This document shows positions 16,229 through 24,556 of a stretch of DNA of 26,966 nt, piece by piece (positions within the stretch are counted from its first letter, which is position 1; every line of letters begins with the position of its first letter). The DNA lies in assembly GCA_964458015.1 (NCBI GenBank), contig CAYWGR010000068.1, positions 1 through 26,966 on the forward strand. The letters run 5' to 3'. The position numbers were made by a program, and so were the translations under genes. Origin of the DNA: CAYWGR01 sp964458015 (GTDB taxonomy: Bacteria > Planctomycetota > Planctomycetia > Pirellulales > Thermoguttaceae). Under the pieces are notes generated by a model. That model was given only the letters and a program-made list of their open reading frames with translations. It searched no databases and was not told the origin of the DNA.

Positions 16229-16242
16229 CAAGATTACGAAAT
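16229..16242 (+). promoter_or_regulatory. AraC-type half-site, distal copy
   Basis: CAAGATTACGAAAT is repeated almost exactly 50 bases downstream at 16279-16293 (CAAGATTCACGAAAT, one extra base). Same-orientation repeats spaced about five helical turns apart fit AraC-family binding. This copy lies in the leader or promoter of the symporter operon. Confidence 0.55.
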
Positions 16243-16274
16243 TCTATCATATCCATTTGGTCCGAATCGTTGAA

Positions 16275-16303
16275 TGGACAAGATTCACGAAATCATATAC
16301 AAT
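16275..16303 (+). promoter_or_regulatory. Promoter of the AraC gene overlapping a half-site, probably leaderless
   Basis: TGGACA (16275-16280) and TACAAT (16298-16303) each differ from consensus by one base and are 17 bases apart. The predicted start falls at about 16310-16311, which is the ATG of the regulator, so the mRNA may be leaderless; no Shine-Dalgarno is present. The proximal repeat CAAGATTCACGAAAT (16279-16293) fills the spacer, a position suited to autorepression. An inverted AATCTT follows at 16301-16306. Confidence 0.6.
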
Positions 16304-16310
16304 CTTAACT

Positions 16311-17123
16311 ATGGCCGAAACACATATCTTACGAGAAGAGACGTCTTTTTCACTTCTTGCCGGTGGGTTCCACCGGTGCGATTCCTCTTGGAATAAGGTA
16401 AAAGACGGTCTGGATCAGTGTTATAAGCTGTATCTGCCGGTGCGCGGCGAGGCGCGATTAACGCTGGATACGCAAGAGTTGTCGTTGAGGTCGGGCGCGG
16501 CATATCTTATCCCCGGTTATCACATTAAGGATCAAGAATGCACGCGTCGCATGGACGTGTATTGGATCCACTTCGTGCCGGATTCGCTCCGTCTGGCGTT
16601 TCTGATGTCGCGTATGGCGAAGGCATACCGCTGGCGCCGGCGTTCGCGCGAGTATTGGCGGGCGACATGGAAGGAATTGCCCGGCTTGTTCGAGAAAGAT
16701 GCGGGACTGCTTTTCCTGCGCGTTCAGGCCATGTTGGCCGACGTTACGGCGCAAGCCCTGGAGGCCTTCGACCTCGGTCAGGTTGTCGGGATGGATCCGC
16801 TGTTCGAGCAACTCAAGCCGGCGATTGCATTCATGGATCGGCATTTTACCGAAAATCCATCACTGGCGCGGATTGCCGCAACCGTGCATTTGGCTCCGAA
16901 TTATTTTCATCGAAAGTTTACCGGCGCGTTTCATCGCACGCCTTTCGACTACATTCTTCAAAGACGATTGAACTTGGGCCGCCGACTTATGCTTAACCCC
17001 GAGATGACCTTGGATCGGATCGCAGCCAACTGCGGTTTTTCGAGTGCATTTCACTTTTCCAGGCTGTTCAAGCGGCACTGCGGGATGAGCCCGAAGGAAT
17101 TCCGATCGCGGATGCGGCCTTAA
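16311..17123 (+). CDS. AraC-family transcriptional regulator
   Basis: A 270-residue regulator. Residues 1-150 form a cupin-like sensor: YKLYLPVRGEARLTLDTQEL and RSGAAYLIPGYHI resemble the AraC sugar-binding barrel. Residues 170-270 carry the double HTH of the family: NPSLARIAATVHLAPNYFHR, FKRHCGMSPKEFRSRMRP, and the conserved hinge MTLDRIAANCGFSSAFHFSR. The frame runs back to 16167, inside the symporter gene, but ATG at 16311 begins the natural protein and coincides with the predicted transcription start. It diverges from the symporter operon and, with direct repeats in the shared region, is the obvious sugar-responsive controller of symporter, mutarotase, fucosidase and URO-D-like genes. A hairpin terminator follows. 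Confidence 0.92.
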   Translation: MAETHILREETSFSLLAGGFHRCDSSWNKVKDGLDQCYKLYLPVRGEARLTLDTQELSLRSGAAYLIPGYHIKDQECTRRMDVYWIHFVPDSLRLAFLMSRMAKAYRWRRRSREYWRATWKELPGLFEKDAGLLFLRVQAMLADVTAQALEAFDLGQVVGMDPLFEQLKPAIAFMDRHFTENPSLARIAATVHLAPNYFHRKFTGAFHRTPFDYILQRRLNLGRRLMLNPEMTLDRIAANCGFSSAFHFSRLFKRHCGMSPKEFRSRMRP

Positions 17124-17159
17124 AAAACAGCCGAAGTGGTGCCGGAGTGGGTAGGAGAT

Positions 17160-17189
17160 AAGCCCTCTCCCATGATGGGAGAGGGGCTT
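17160..17189. terminator. Bidirectional hairpin between convergent AraC and FabZ genes
   Basis: AAGCCCTCTCCCA (17160-17172) pairs with TGGGAGAGGGGCTT (17176-17189) with a single extra base and a 3-base loop. It sits 37 bases after the AraC stop and 17 bases beyond the dehydratase stop. The CCCTCTCCC/GGGAGAGGG stem is of a type often dispersed in bacterial genomes, so it may be a REP-like element serving as terminator. Confidence 0.6.
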
Positions 17190-17205
17190 AAGAGATAGCT
17201 TCGAT

Positions 17206-17724
17206 TCAGTCGTTCGATTCCGTTGCTTGACCGGTGATTAGATCGAGCGGAATGGAAACGCCTTTGAGAACGCCTTCGCAAACCAGATTTTGGTTGACGA
17301 AGCACTGGAATTCGCAGGTCATGATGGAGCGGCGCAGCTTGAGAAGCCGGCTGACGATGACGAAGCGATCGCCGGGGCGCACGACGCCGCGAAAACGCAC
17401 GCCTTCGAGACCGCCGAAGCCGACGATGCCTTCCATCAATTTATTCCGATGGCTGAAATAGCTGGCCAGTTGCGCGGCAGCCTCGCACATAATAACACCG
17501 GGCATCAAGGGCATGCCGGGCATGTGTCCGCGAACCCAAAATTCGTCGGAGGTCAGGTCTTTATAGCCGACGCAAATAAATTTCTCCGCATCCTCATAGC
17601 AAATTGCCGTGAGTTGCTCCATTTCAAACCGCTGTTGGTTGCAGCTACGAATTTCCTCGATATCCGCGACGACATTGTTGACGTCGTATTCGGAAAAATC
17701 GAGGATAAGTTCTTTTTTAGCCAC
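17206..17724 (-). CDS. FabZ-like 3-hydroxyacyl-ACP dehydratase (hotdog fold)
   Basis: A 172-residue hotdog protein. The FabZ active-site helix is intact: GHMPGMPLMPGVIMCEAAAQ, with catalytic H67 and E81. VRPGDRFVIVSRLLKLRRS and VCEGVLKGVSIP complete the fold. FabZ enzymes remove water from 3-hydroxyacyl-ACP in fatty-acid synthesis. This one has about 20-25 extra N-terminal residues compared with E. coli FabZ, and as a stand-alone gene outside a fab cluster it could be a paralogue for a special acyl chain. The start is GTG at 17724 with a strong GGAGGA seven bases upstream. A tiny basic protein gene ends 27 bases upstream, so the two are probably translated from one mRNA. Confidence 0.88.
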   Translation of the reverse strand: MAKKELILDFSEYDVNNVVADIEEIRSCNQQRFEMEQLTAICYEDAEKFICVGYKDLTSDEFWVRGHMPGMPLMPGVIMCEAAAQLASYFSHRNKLMEGIVGFGGLEGVRFRGVVRPGDRFVIVSRLLKLRRSIMTCEFQCFVNQNLVCEGVLKGVSIPLDLITGQATESND

Positions 17725-17751
17725 GGCAAATCCTCCGCGACGAGGGTCAAG

Positions 17752-17850
17752 TTAGGTGCGAACGCTACGACGCTTGGCCTTGCGAGCCTTGGCGTTGGCG
17801 GGACGTTTGCCGTGATTGGCTTTCTTAATAGTACGGGTAGGTTTGGCCAT
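17752..17850 (-). CDS. 32-residue highly basic protein
   Basis: ATG at 17850 opens a 32-codon frame ending in TAA. It starts MAKPTRTIKKANHGKRP and ends AKARKAKRRSVRT. Thirteen of 32 residues are K or R, one is H, and there are no acidic residues, so the pI is extreme. GGAG lies 10 bases before the ATG. The sequence is lysine/arginine/alanine-rich like ribosomal or nucleoid-associated peptides, but it does not match L34, L36 or Thx as I know them. It shares the direction of the FabZ-like gene with a 27-base gap. It is easily missed by gene callers because of its length. The function is unknown; binding RNA or DNA is an inference from charge. Confidence 0.65.
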   Translation of the reverse strand: MAKPTRTIKKANHGKRPANAKARKAKRRSVRT

Positions 17851-18073
17851 AACGAGGTCACTCCATTGGATCGTAGTGTTATACAAATATCACGCTGATT
17901 TTTCGCGTCACCGCATGTTTGTTCCGCGGAAATCGCACTTTATCAGAATGGAACTATGCTAAAGAATCCCTTAATTTAACAAGTCGGCCGTTGGATGGGA
18001 AGACTATAACCAGGGGTTTTTGTAGACAAATTCCCCTCGTGAGGTGGGTGTGTTTTTGGGTTTATCGCCCTTT

Positions 18074-19090
<1,017 letters not shown>

Positions 19091-19095
19091 AGGGC

Positions 19096-22000
19096 TCAAA
19101 CCATTGAAATTTCCATCTTTTGACCGGCTTGCAGAATGTTATCGGCGGGCAAGTCGATCACAATCGAATTTCCTTCACAATCGTGTTGGGATTGCAATGG
19201 ATGGCCGTCGATGGTTACCTGCACGGTTTTCGGCGCGGCATCTTCGGCCAAGGTGAACGTTAATTGTCGCAATCGCAATTTACCATATTTCAGTTCGATC
19301 GTCTCCTGTTGCGCGTTATTCTCTCTTTTTTGGCTAAACGTACCCCAGCCTTCGGCCGTGGTGAAAGGGGCACGGAAATTTTCCGGGGAAAGCCGCGGAG
19401 CGAAGCTTAAAAAGCCATGTGGGCCGTTGTAGTGGTAGCCGCAGGCGGCCAGGAACACGCCGTAGCTGGCCATGGATCGGGCGTAGTGGTCGCCGCATTC
19501 GACTTCGTTCCAGGGATTACGCCGCGAAGCGCCGTAGCGGTCGTGGACGGCCCGCTCGATGGCCAACCCTTCTTGCAGCATTCCTTCCCAAATCATGTGG
19601 CCGGCCACTTGATGCTCGAAGCCGTTCATGCATTCGTTGAAGTAGAAGTCGAAGCCCTCTTGAAGTCTAGCGGCGTCGCCTTGCGGCCAGGAGCACATCA
19701 ATAGGCCAGCCTCGCCGGCCATGGCATACCAACGGCCAGGTTTGTTCTTTTCGCGGAACGGGCCCACATCGGGCGTGAAATTGTATTTCCAGAGCGACGC
19801 TAATGCCTTTTTGACGTTCTTTTCGTTCAAAATTCGTCCCAAGCCGACCTGATAGGCCCAGCTTTGACCGAATACCTGATCGATTTCGCAGCCGTTGTGC
19901 GAGCCGACGCTCTTGGCATGTGCCTTGTCGGGGATCTGGTAATAGTATTCACCGTTGAAAAGCTCGCCGTCGATGCTTTTGCTACCCCGTTCGGCGATTT
20001 TTCGCATCTCGGCGGCATAATCCGCTTCGCCCAACTCCTTGGCCATTTCCTCGCAAGCCCGGGCGGCGGCGACATAAAGCGAACTAAGCCAGGCTACTTT
20101 GCCGAACCACGGCTGATCGAGCGTGTTGTGCTGCGGGCCCGAGAGCAGGCCGGAACCGTCGTCCATTTTGACCAAGCATTGCATGGCCAACTTGATTTTG
20201 GGCCAAAGCGATTTCAGGAACTTGTCGTCGGGCGACATCTGATGCTCGCGATAGGCACGCAGGATGCAACCGGCTTGGCCATCGACGGCCAGTCCGCAGT
20301 TTTCGCCGCGATGATTGATAACGCCTGTCTTGAGATCCAATGCGGTGCCAAAATCGGTCCGCGTGCGCAAATCGCGTTCCAGCGAGGGGAACAATCGGCC
20401 GACGGCATGGGCGTAATGCCAAACATGAGTGCAGGTGCCTTCGCAACAGCCGACGCCTTCCCAGCCATAGAATCGGCCGTTTTTGAACCAGTGGCATGTT
20501 GAACTCGCCAGGATCGACGTGTTGGCAAACGTGCGGTCGAGGAACCAGTAGGGTAAAGTGGAATCGTACCACGTGTCGCGCCAAAGTCGCGTTTCACGGC
20601 TAAGCCGATCGAAGTTTTTGGCCACATAACCGGCCGTTTCCGACGCGGATGCAAATCGCGTGGCGTAGTGTCGGCCGCCGTCTTTTAGATTCAAGTTTGG
20701 GAATCGCCAAGCGATTACGAACGTGACGGAAGTCGATTGGCCCGGCGCGAGCGACAGCTTGCGGCCCAAGGCGCCGATGAGCTTTTCGTGCATCGGTTTC
20801 GATGCTTCCGATGCGCCATTGGTGAATTCTTTCTTCAAAGCGTCGAGCGGAATATCGGCCGAGGCGATGTCGTTTTGTTGTGGGTCCAGAAGACTCAGGG
20901 CCATCGTGCCGAAGTCGGGCTGTTCCTCGAATTTGACGAGCGGGACAGCCGGTTTGTCGCTGAACACGATTTCCGCCGCACCGATGTTTCCCCAGGAACC
21001 CTTCCGAGCGTCGACGATTTGCAGTCGAGCGGTTTTGCCTTGCCACGTGCGAACGTCGGCCGACGCTTGCCGCATCTTGTTGTCGTTTTGGCCCGTGACG
21101 GACCAGACCGGCTTGCCATCGACGAGCAGGTTGACGCAGGTTTTTTCTGTATAATTGCCGCCGCCGACCCAGAGATTGATGAAGTTGCGTTCGATCGTGA
21201 ATGGTTTGCTGGTGAGGGTGCCGAGTTGATTGTCTTTTTCGCCGACATCACGACCGGGGGCCGTGGCATGTGAATTGACCACCCGCGGACCTTTTGAGCC
21301 GACATCGCCTTGGTAATCGGGGATTTTCGACTTGAGGATCGGGCCTGTGCCGAATGCCGTGCCGGTAACTTCCCAGCCTTCGTAGGTTTCTTTCTGGAAC
21401 GTCTCGAAGACAATATCCTCGCGCGGAGCAGGCTCGGTCGAAGGTTCCGGAGGGATCGCATCGCATTCCAACAGGTTCAGAGTTGCGCTGCGCTGAATTT
21501 GATTACGCCGCCGGCCGGGGCCTGATTTTTCGGAAAACATACACACGGCATTTTCAAGCCAGCCGATCAATTGGCCTTCGACCGGCTGATTGCTCGTGTT
21601 TTTGACGGTGTACCGCATGATCGTCGCGGGCAGCGACGAATCTTCGGCGTTCAACGGAATAAACGGCGAAAAGGCTTCGAGCGATACCGCTACCGGTAAT
21701 CCTGGATCCGCGTATTCGACTTGTCCGATCGGGTATTCTCCGTGGAAAGTGATCTGTGAGAAGCCAGTGTGATCGAGTGTGCGGAACGAGTCTTTGCCGT
21801 CCGAGGAAATCTGCAATCCGAAACCTTGTTCCAGCGGATAACTCTGCTTCAGGGGATTCGCGTAATGCTCGGCGCCGGTCGAAATGCTCTGGTTGAAGAT
21901 GTCCCAATGCCAGAGTTTGCCATCGCCGCCGAGATAAAGCTGGCCTGCGCAAATGCCGCCGATGGGCATCCCGATTTTTTCTAGTTCCGCGCCGCGGTAG

Positions 22001-22245
22001 ACGGTTTTTTGTCCCCGGGCGAATAGCGATTGCACCCATGCCGGATCGAGTTTTTTATCGGGCGGCACGAGCTTGGCGAAATCGTTGGCCTCGAACGGGC
22101 CCGCCATGACCGACAAGGGCGATGCAAGGCTTGCCGCCGCACCCAGGGCTACGGTTTTCAGGAACGCTCGGCGTTCGATCCCGCTGCCGGAACAGCCTCC
22201 TGAGCAAGAACACGTAGAGGAAGCTTTTTTGTTCGGATTTTGCAT
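19096..22245 (-). CDS. Tat-exported GH116 glycoside hydrolase with inserted beta-sandwich module
   Basis: A 1049-residue exported enzyme of the GH116 (bile-acid beta-glucosidase/GBA2-like) family. The N-terminus is a Cys-rich CSCSGGCSG stretch, then a twin-arginine signal IERRAFLKTVALG (RR at 25-26) with cleavage near 48. The N-terminal beta domain (about 75-275 and 433-520) contains IGMPIGGICAGQLYLGGDG. Between them, residues 276-432 form a separate module (YEGWEVTGTAFGTGP, TLTSKPFTIERNFINLWVGG, CVNLLVDGK, ARLQIVDARKGSWG) that matches the domain often attached to GH32 fructan hydrolases. The catalytic (alpha/alpha)6 domain follows: WEGVGCCEGTCTHVWHYA (595-612), then NPWNEVECGDHYARSMASYG with the likely acid/base aspartate. 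ATG at 22245 has GAGG upstream; the longer frame is rejected. Beta-glucosidase or xylosidase activity is plausible. Confidence 0.88.
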   Translation of the reverse strand: MQNPNKKASSTCSCSGGCSGSGIERRAFLKTVALGAAASLASPLSVMAGPFEANDFAKLVPPDKKLDPAWVQSLFARGQKTVYRGAELEKIGMPIGGICAGQLYLGGDGKLWHWDIFNQSISTGAEHYANPLKQSYPLEQGFGLQISSDGKDSFRTLDHTGFSQITFHGEYPIGQVEYADPGLPVAVSLEAFSPFIPLNAEDSSLPATIMRYTVKNTSNQPVEGQLIGWLENAVCMFSEKSGPGRRRNQIQRSATLNLLECDAIPPEPSTEPAPREDIVFETFQKETYEGWEVTGTAFGTGPILKSKIPDYQGDVGSKGPRVVNSHATAPGRDVGEKDNQLGTLTSKPFTIERNFINLWVGGGNYTEKTCVNLLVDGKPVWSVTGQNDNKMRQASADVRTWQGKTARLQIVDARKGSWGNIGAAEIVFSDKPAVPLVKFEEQPDFGTMALSLLDPQQNDIASADIPLDALKKEFTNGASEASKPMHEKLIGALGRKLSLAPGQSTSVTFVIAWRFPNLNLKDGGRHYATRFASASETAGYVAKNFDRLSRETRLWRDTWYDSTLPYWFLDRTFANTSILASSTCHWFKNGRFYGWEGVGCCEGTCTHVWHYAHAVGRLFPSLERDLRTRTDFGTALDLKTGVINHRGENCGLAVDGQAGCILRAYREHQMSPDDKFLKSLWPKIKLAMQCLVKMDDGSGLLSGPQHNTLDQPWFGKVAWLSSLYVAAARACEEMAKELGEADYAAEMRKIAERGSKSIDGELFNGEYYYQIPDKAHAKSVGSHNGCEIDQVFGQSWAYQVGLGRILNEKNVKKALASLWKYNFTPDVGPFREKNKPGRWYAMAGEAGLLMCSWPQGDAARLQEGFDFYFNECMNGFEHQVAGHMIWEGMLQEGLAIERAVHDRYGASRRNPWNEVECGDHYARSMASYGVFLAACGYHYNGPHGFLSFAPRLSPENFRAPFTTAEGWGTFSQKRENNAQQETIELKYGKLRLRQLTFTLAEDAAPKTVQVTIDGHPLQSQHDCEGNSIVIDLPADNILQAGQKMEISMV

Positions 22246-22276
22246 CACGGGCCTCGTTTGGGGAATGAAACGATGG

Positions 22277-22348
22277 GTGCCTTGCCTACGCTTTCCGCAG
22301 GCAGATATTTTGGCACATGCATGCCCAGGGAAAGCGTTGGCATGGCAC
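22277..22348. repeat. 72-base inverted repeat between two glycosidase genes
   Basis: Arms GTGCCTTGCCTACGCTTTCC (22277-22296) and its near-complement (22329-22348) match at 18 of 20 positions around a 32-base loop. It lies 31 bases past the GH78 stop and 31 bases before the GH116 ATG, so in the (-) transcript it would form a very stable intercistronic stem. No U-run follows. It may limit read-through, protect mRNA or be a small mobile-element remnant. Confidence 0.65.
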
Positions 22349-22379
22349 TTATAATTATTCCCGTTTTTGCGAAAACTTA

Positions 22380-24176
22380 CTATTTTTTGATGATTTGCAC
22401 CCCAGTGGGGGCATCGACCTTGGACTGAATCGAGCCGTCGGGCTGTTTTTCGTGCCGAACCTTGAGGATGCCCATCGGCGTGGGGAAAGTGCCTTCCGCC
22501 CATTGGAGATCGCCTAGATGCGGCTCGATCTTCACGACTTTGCAACCGGGTTCGACCACCTGAATTCCCAATACGAACTCACTTAGCCAAGGAGTTGGCC
22601 CCGAGGCCCAGCCGTGGCAAAGGCTATGGCGAAAACCCTTGTAGCAATAGTTGCCGAAGTCGCCGTGAATGTCTTTTTTGCCGGGCGGAGTCAGCTCGTC
22701 GATGCGTCCGGCATTGGGCATCCAGTCGAGATTGAAATCTTCCCAAAATGTCGTGGCCCCGAGATCGATCATGCTGCCCCAGAACGTGCGGATGCAATCC
22801 AGGCAGCCTTGATAATCGCCTGCTTTGGCTCGGGCTTGAAGGATATAGTAGCCATAGAATGTCGAAATTCGCTTCGCGCCATCGACGGCCAAAACGTCAT
22901 GGTTGATTTTGGTTGGATCGCCCAGCCCTGCCAGAACCATTAACGCGGCCGCCTGCTTGCTGCTGCCGGGATCAGGCGTGTGCTTGCGCAAGCGGGCGAC
23001 GGCCGCCCGGCATTTTTCTTGAACCGCGGTATCACCTAAGACGCCGCACATCTGGTCGCCGGCCTGAAGCGTCAGAATCAAGAGCGAATGCAACCCGGCG
23101 TGGATGGCCTTGGGGTCTTCGGACGACGGCCAGTCGAGGAATCGCCATTGGGGAAGTTTTTCGCTGCCGTCGTCGCCGACATACTGCGAAAACTGGCTTA
23201 GCAAACCGGTTAGATAGGGTTTCTGACGTTGCAGATATGCCAGATCACCGTGATGCTGATACCAACTTTGTTGGAGCAAGACCCACCACATCGAGTACGA
23301 ACTGATGCCGTTCATGCAAGCAGGCAACGGCGTATCGTCGCGCACAAGGTCGAGACTCTTCGGCACCACATCGACATTGCCGAATACGGAACAGATCGTC
23401 ATCGTCTCGGGATGCATGTCGCCGATCCAAACGAGGCGATCGCGTTTGATGCCGTCCCAGAGATAATCTTGCATGTTGAGATGGGCCGTATAAGCGCCGG
23501 TATCCCAAATGCGGTTCAGGCGTTCGTCGTTGCAACGGAATGAACCCTTGTAGGGCAAATCGCGATACAGGAAAACGGCACGGACAGACTTGATCGACGC
23601 CCAGGCGTTGGCGTCCGGCACATCGATCCGAACGAAACGGAAGCCCGTATTGCCGATTTCCTGCGTGCCCATGCAAGAGGCCAAACAGGTTTGATCGCGG
23701 ACGGCATGGTCGTTGGTCGTATTTTTGGGACCGCCGAGTTCGCTCATCGCCTCGTTGGCTGATTCGCCGAAACGCACGCGAAAGCGCACGGGATTGCTCG
23801 ACGCGCCCGAGAGCATGAGCTGAACGCCGCCTTGCAATTCGCGGCCGAAATCGAGCAGAATTGCCGGTGCTTTGCCCTTGTTGCGAAGCGTGCAGGCTTG
23901 CGGAGTGTTCAGCGTGATTTGGCTGCTGCCGGTCAACAGGCACTTCGAGTTTTCGACTGCCGATTGGTCGTCGGGCGATTGCCAGAGGATCCGCTTGGGA
24001 ACGATGAAAGCCCTGGTGCGCGGATCACGCTGAGCATGGCCGGCGAAATCAGCTTGCGAGGGTGGCGGTAAGAAAGAAACGTCGGAGGGATTGCCCGCAG
24101 GTTCCTCGGCCGACAGGCAGGCCGACAAGCTTAATACGATCACGGACAAAAACACCGATAATGCAAGTCGTGGCAT
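22380..24176 (-). CDS. GH78-like alpha-L-rhamnosidase, lipoprotein
   Basis: A 598-residue exported protein. The signal peptide ends in an LSAC lipobox with Cys at residue 20, so it should be lipid-anchored. Residues 85-210 form a beta-sandwich (PAILLDFGRELQGGVQLMLS). Residues 215-540 are the (alpha/alpha)6 barrel of GH78: NDERLNRIWDTGAYTAHLNM, then WDGIKRDRLVWIGDMHPE (240-257), which corresponds to the DG.KRDR..W.GD signature holding catalytic acidic residues, and TTFWEDF. HGWASGPTPWLSEFVLGI and the final all-beta domain are typical. It is shorter than many GH78 enzymes because the extra N-terminal domains are absent. AGGAG seven bases before the ATG decides the start. A strong dyad lies 60 bases upstream. 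Cleavage of terminal rhamnose is the likely role; a related inverting specificity is possible. Confidence 0.85.
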   Translation of the reverse strand: MPRLALSVFLSVIVLSLSACLSAEEPAGNPSDVSFLPPPSQADFAGHAQRDPRTRAFIVPKRILWQSPDDQSAVENSKCLLTGSSQITLNTPQACTLRNKGKAPAILLDFGRELQGGVQLMLSGASSNPVRFRVRFGESANEAMSELGGPKNTTNDHAVRDQTCLASCMGTQEIGNTGFRFVRIDVPDANAWASIKSVRAVFLYRDLPYKGSFRCNDERLNRIWDTGAYTAHLNMQDYLWDGIKRDRLVWIGDMHPETMTICSVFGNVDVVPKSLDLVRDDTPLPACMNGISSYSMWWVLLQQSWYQHHGDLAYLQRQKPYLTGLLSQFSQYVGDDGSEKLPQWRFLDWPSSEDPKAIHAGLHSLLILTLQAGDQMCGVLGDTAVQEKCRAAVARLRKHTPDPGSSKQAAALMVLAGLGDPTKINHDVLAVDGAKRISTFYGYYILQARAKAGDYQGCLDCIRTFWGSMIDLGATTFWEDFNLDWMPNAGRIDELTPPGKKDIHGDFGNYCYKGFRHSLCHGWASGPTPWLSEFVLGIQVVEPGCKVVKIEPHLGDLQWAEGTFPTPMGILKVRHEKQPDGSIQSKVDAPTGVQIIKK

Positions 24177-24235
24177 GGTGGGCTCCTACTGCGTCCTTAC
24201 AATGCTAATGAACCGTTCTGCGGCCAATTAGGTCA

Positions 24236-24264
24236 GCAAACTCGGCTGGAACAGCCGTGTTTGC
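24236..24264. promoter_or_regulatory. 29-base dyad upstream of the GH78 gene
   Basis: GCAAACTCGGCTG (24236-24248) and CAGCCGTGTTTGC (24252-24264) pair at 12 of 13 positions around GAA. It is 60 bases from the GH78 ATG. It could be an operator for a sugar regulator or a leader hairpin. Confidence 0.55.
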
Positions 24265-24277
24265 GTTTGAATATGGA

Positions 24278-24290
24278 ACATTGGCAATGT
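24278..24290. promoter_or_regulatory. 13-base palindrome, possible operator
   Basis: ACATTG-G-CAATGT is a perfect 6+1+6 palindrome 14 bases from the longer dyad. The pairing of two dyads upstream of a glycosidase suggests regulation, but no protein can be named. Confidence 0.4.
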
Positions 24291-24457
24291 CGGTATAAAA
24301 AAGTTGTGGATGTTGAACGCACTCTACCATATCAAAGAGGGGCATTCAACCATCACAGCCCTTCGGTACGGCGGCTAGAGGCCCCCCGTCTGGCAACGGA
24401 GCGGACAGCTTGATAAACTAAAGGTTTGGCAATTGTTTCCGTTTCGTTTGTCCTTGC

Positions 24458-24473
24458 GAAGCCGCAAGCGGCT
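24458..24473 (+). terminator. Short hairpin upstream of nadB
   Basis: AAGCCGCAAGCGGCTT is self-complementary with a tight loop and continues into TTC on the (+) strand, 83 bases before the nadB ATG. If transcribed as part of a leader it could act as an attenuator or terminator. The U-tract is short. Confidence 0.35.
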
Positions 24474-24511
24474 TTTCGAGGGCCGTGTCAATAACAGGAT
24501 GCAAGCTACTG

Positions 24512-24553
24512 GCCGCCGATCACTAGCCACCGACCACTAACCACCGACCACCC
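24512..24553. repeat. Three 14-base (six heptad) imperfect repeats directly before nadB
   Basis: The units are GCCGCCGATCACTA, GCCACCGACCACTA and ACCACCGACCACCC. Each is two heptamers, the second of type nCCACTA, closely related to the CCACTAT array at the right end of the window. The last unit ends three bases before the nadB ATG, so the ribosome-binding region of nadB is made of repeat. Confidence 0.7.
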
Positions 24554-24556
24554 ACA

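Larger units (their letters stand above)
24177..24556. other. 380-base divergent intergenic region with dyads and heptamer repeats
   Basis: No gene is seen. It separates GH78 (-) from nadB (+). It contains, in order: a 29-base dyad (24236-24264), a 13-base palindrome ACATTGGCAATGT (24278-24290), a hairpin AAGCCGC/GCGGCTT followed by TTT (24458-24473), and three 14-base repeat units abutting nadB (24512-24553). No promoter with two good boxes was identified by eye. Confidence 0.6.

Noticed and set aside
16167..16310. Upstream start for the AraC gene
   Set aside because: It would overlap the symporter coding region and cover the promoter and repeats with a non-conserved N-terminus.
22246..22545. 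N-terminal 100-residue extension of the GH116 protein
   Set aside because: It overlaps the GH78 gene and the inverted repeat and would bury the Tat signal peptide.
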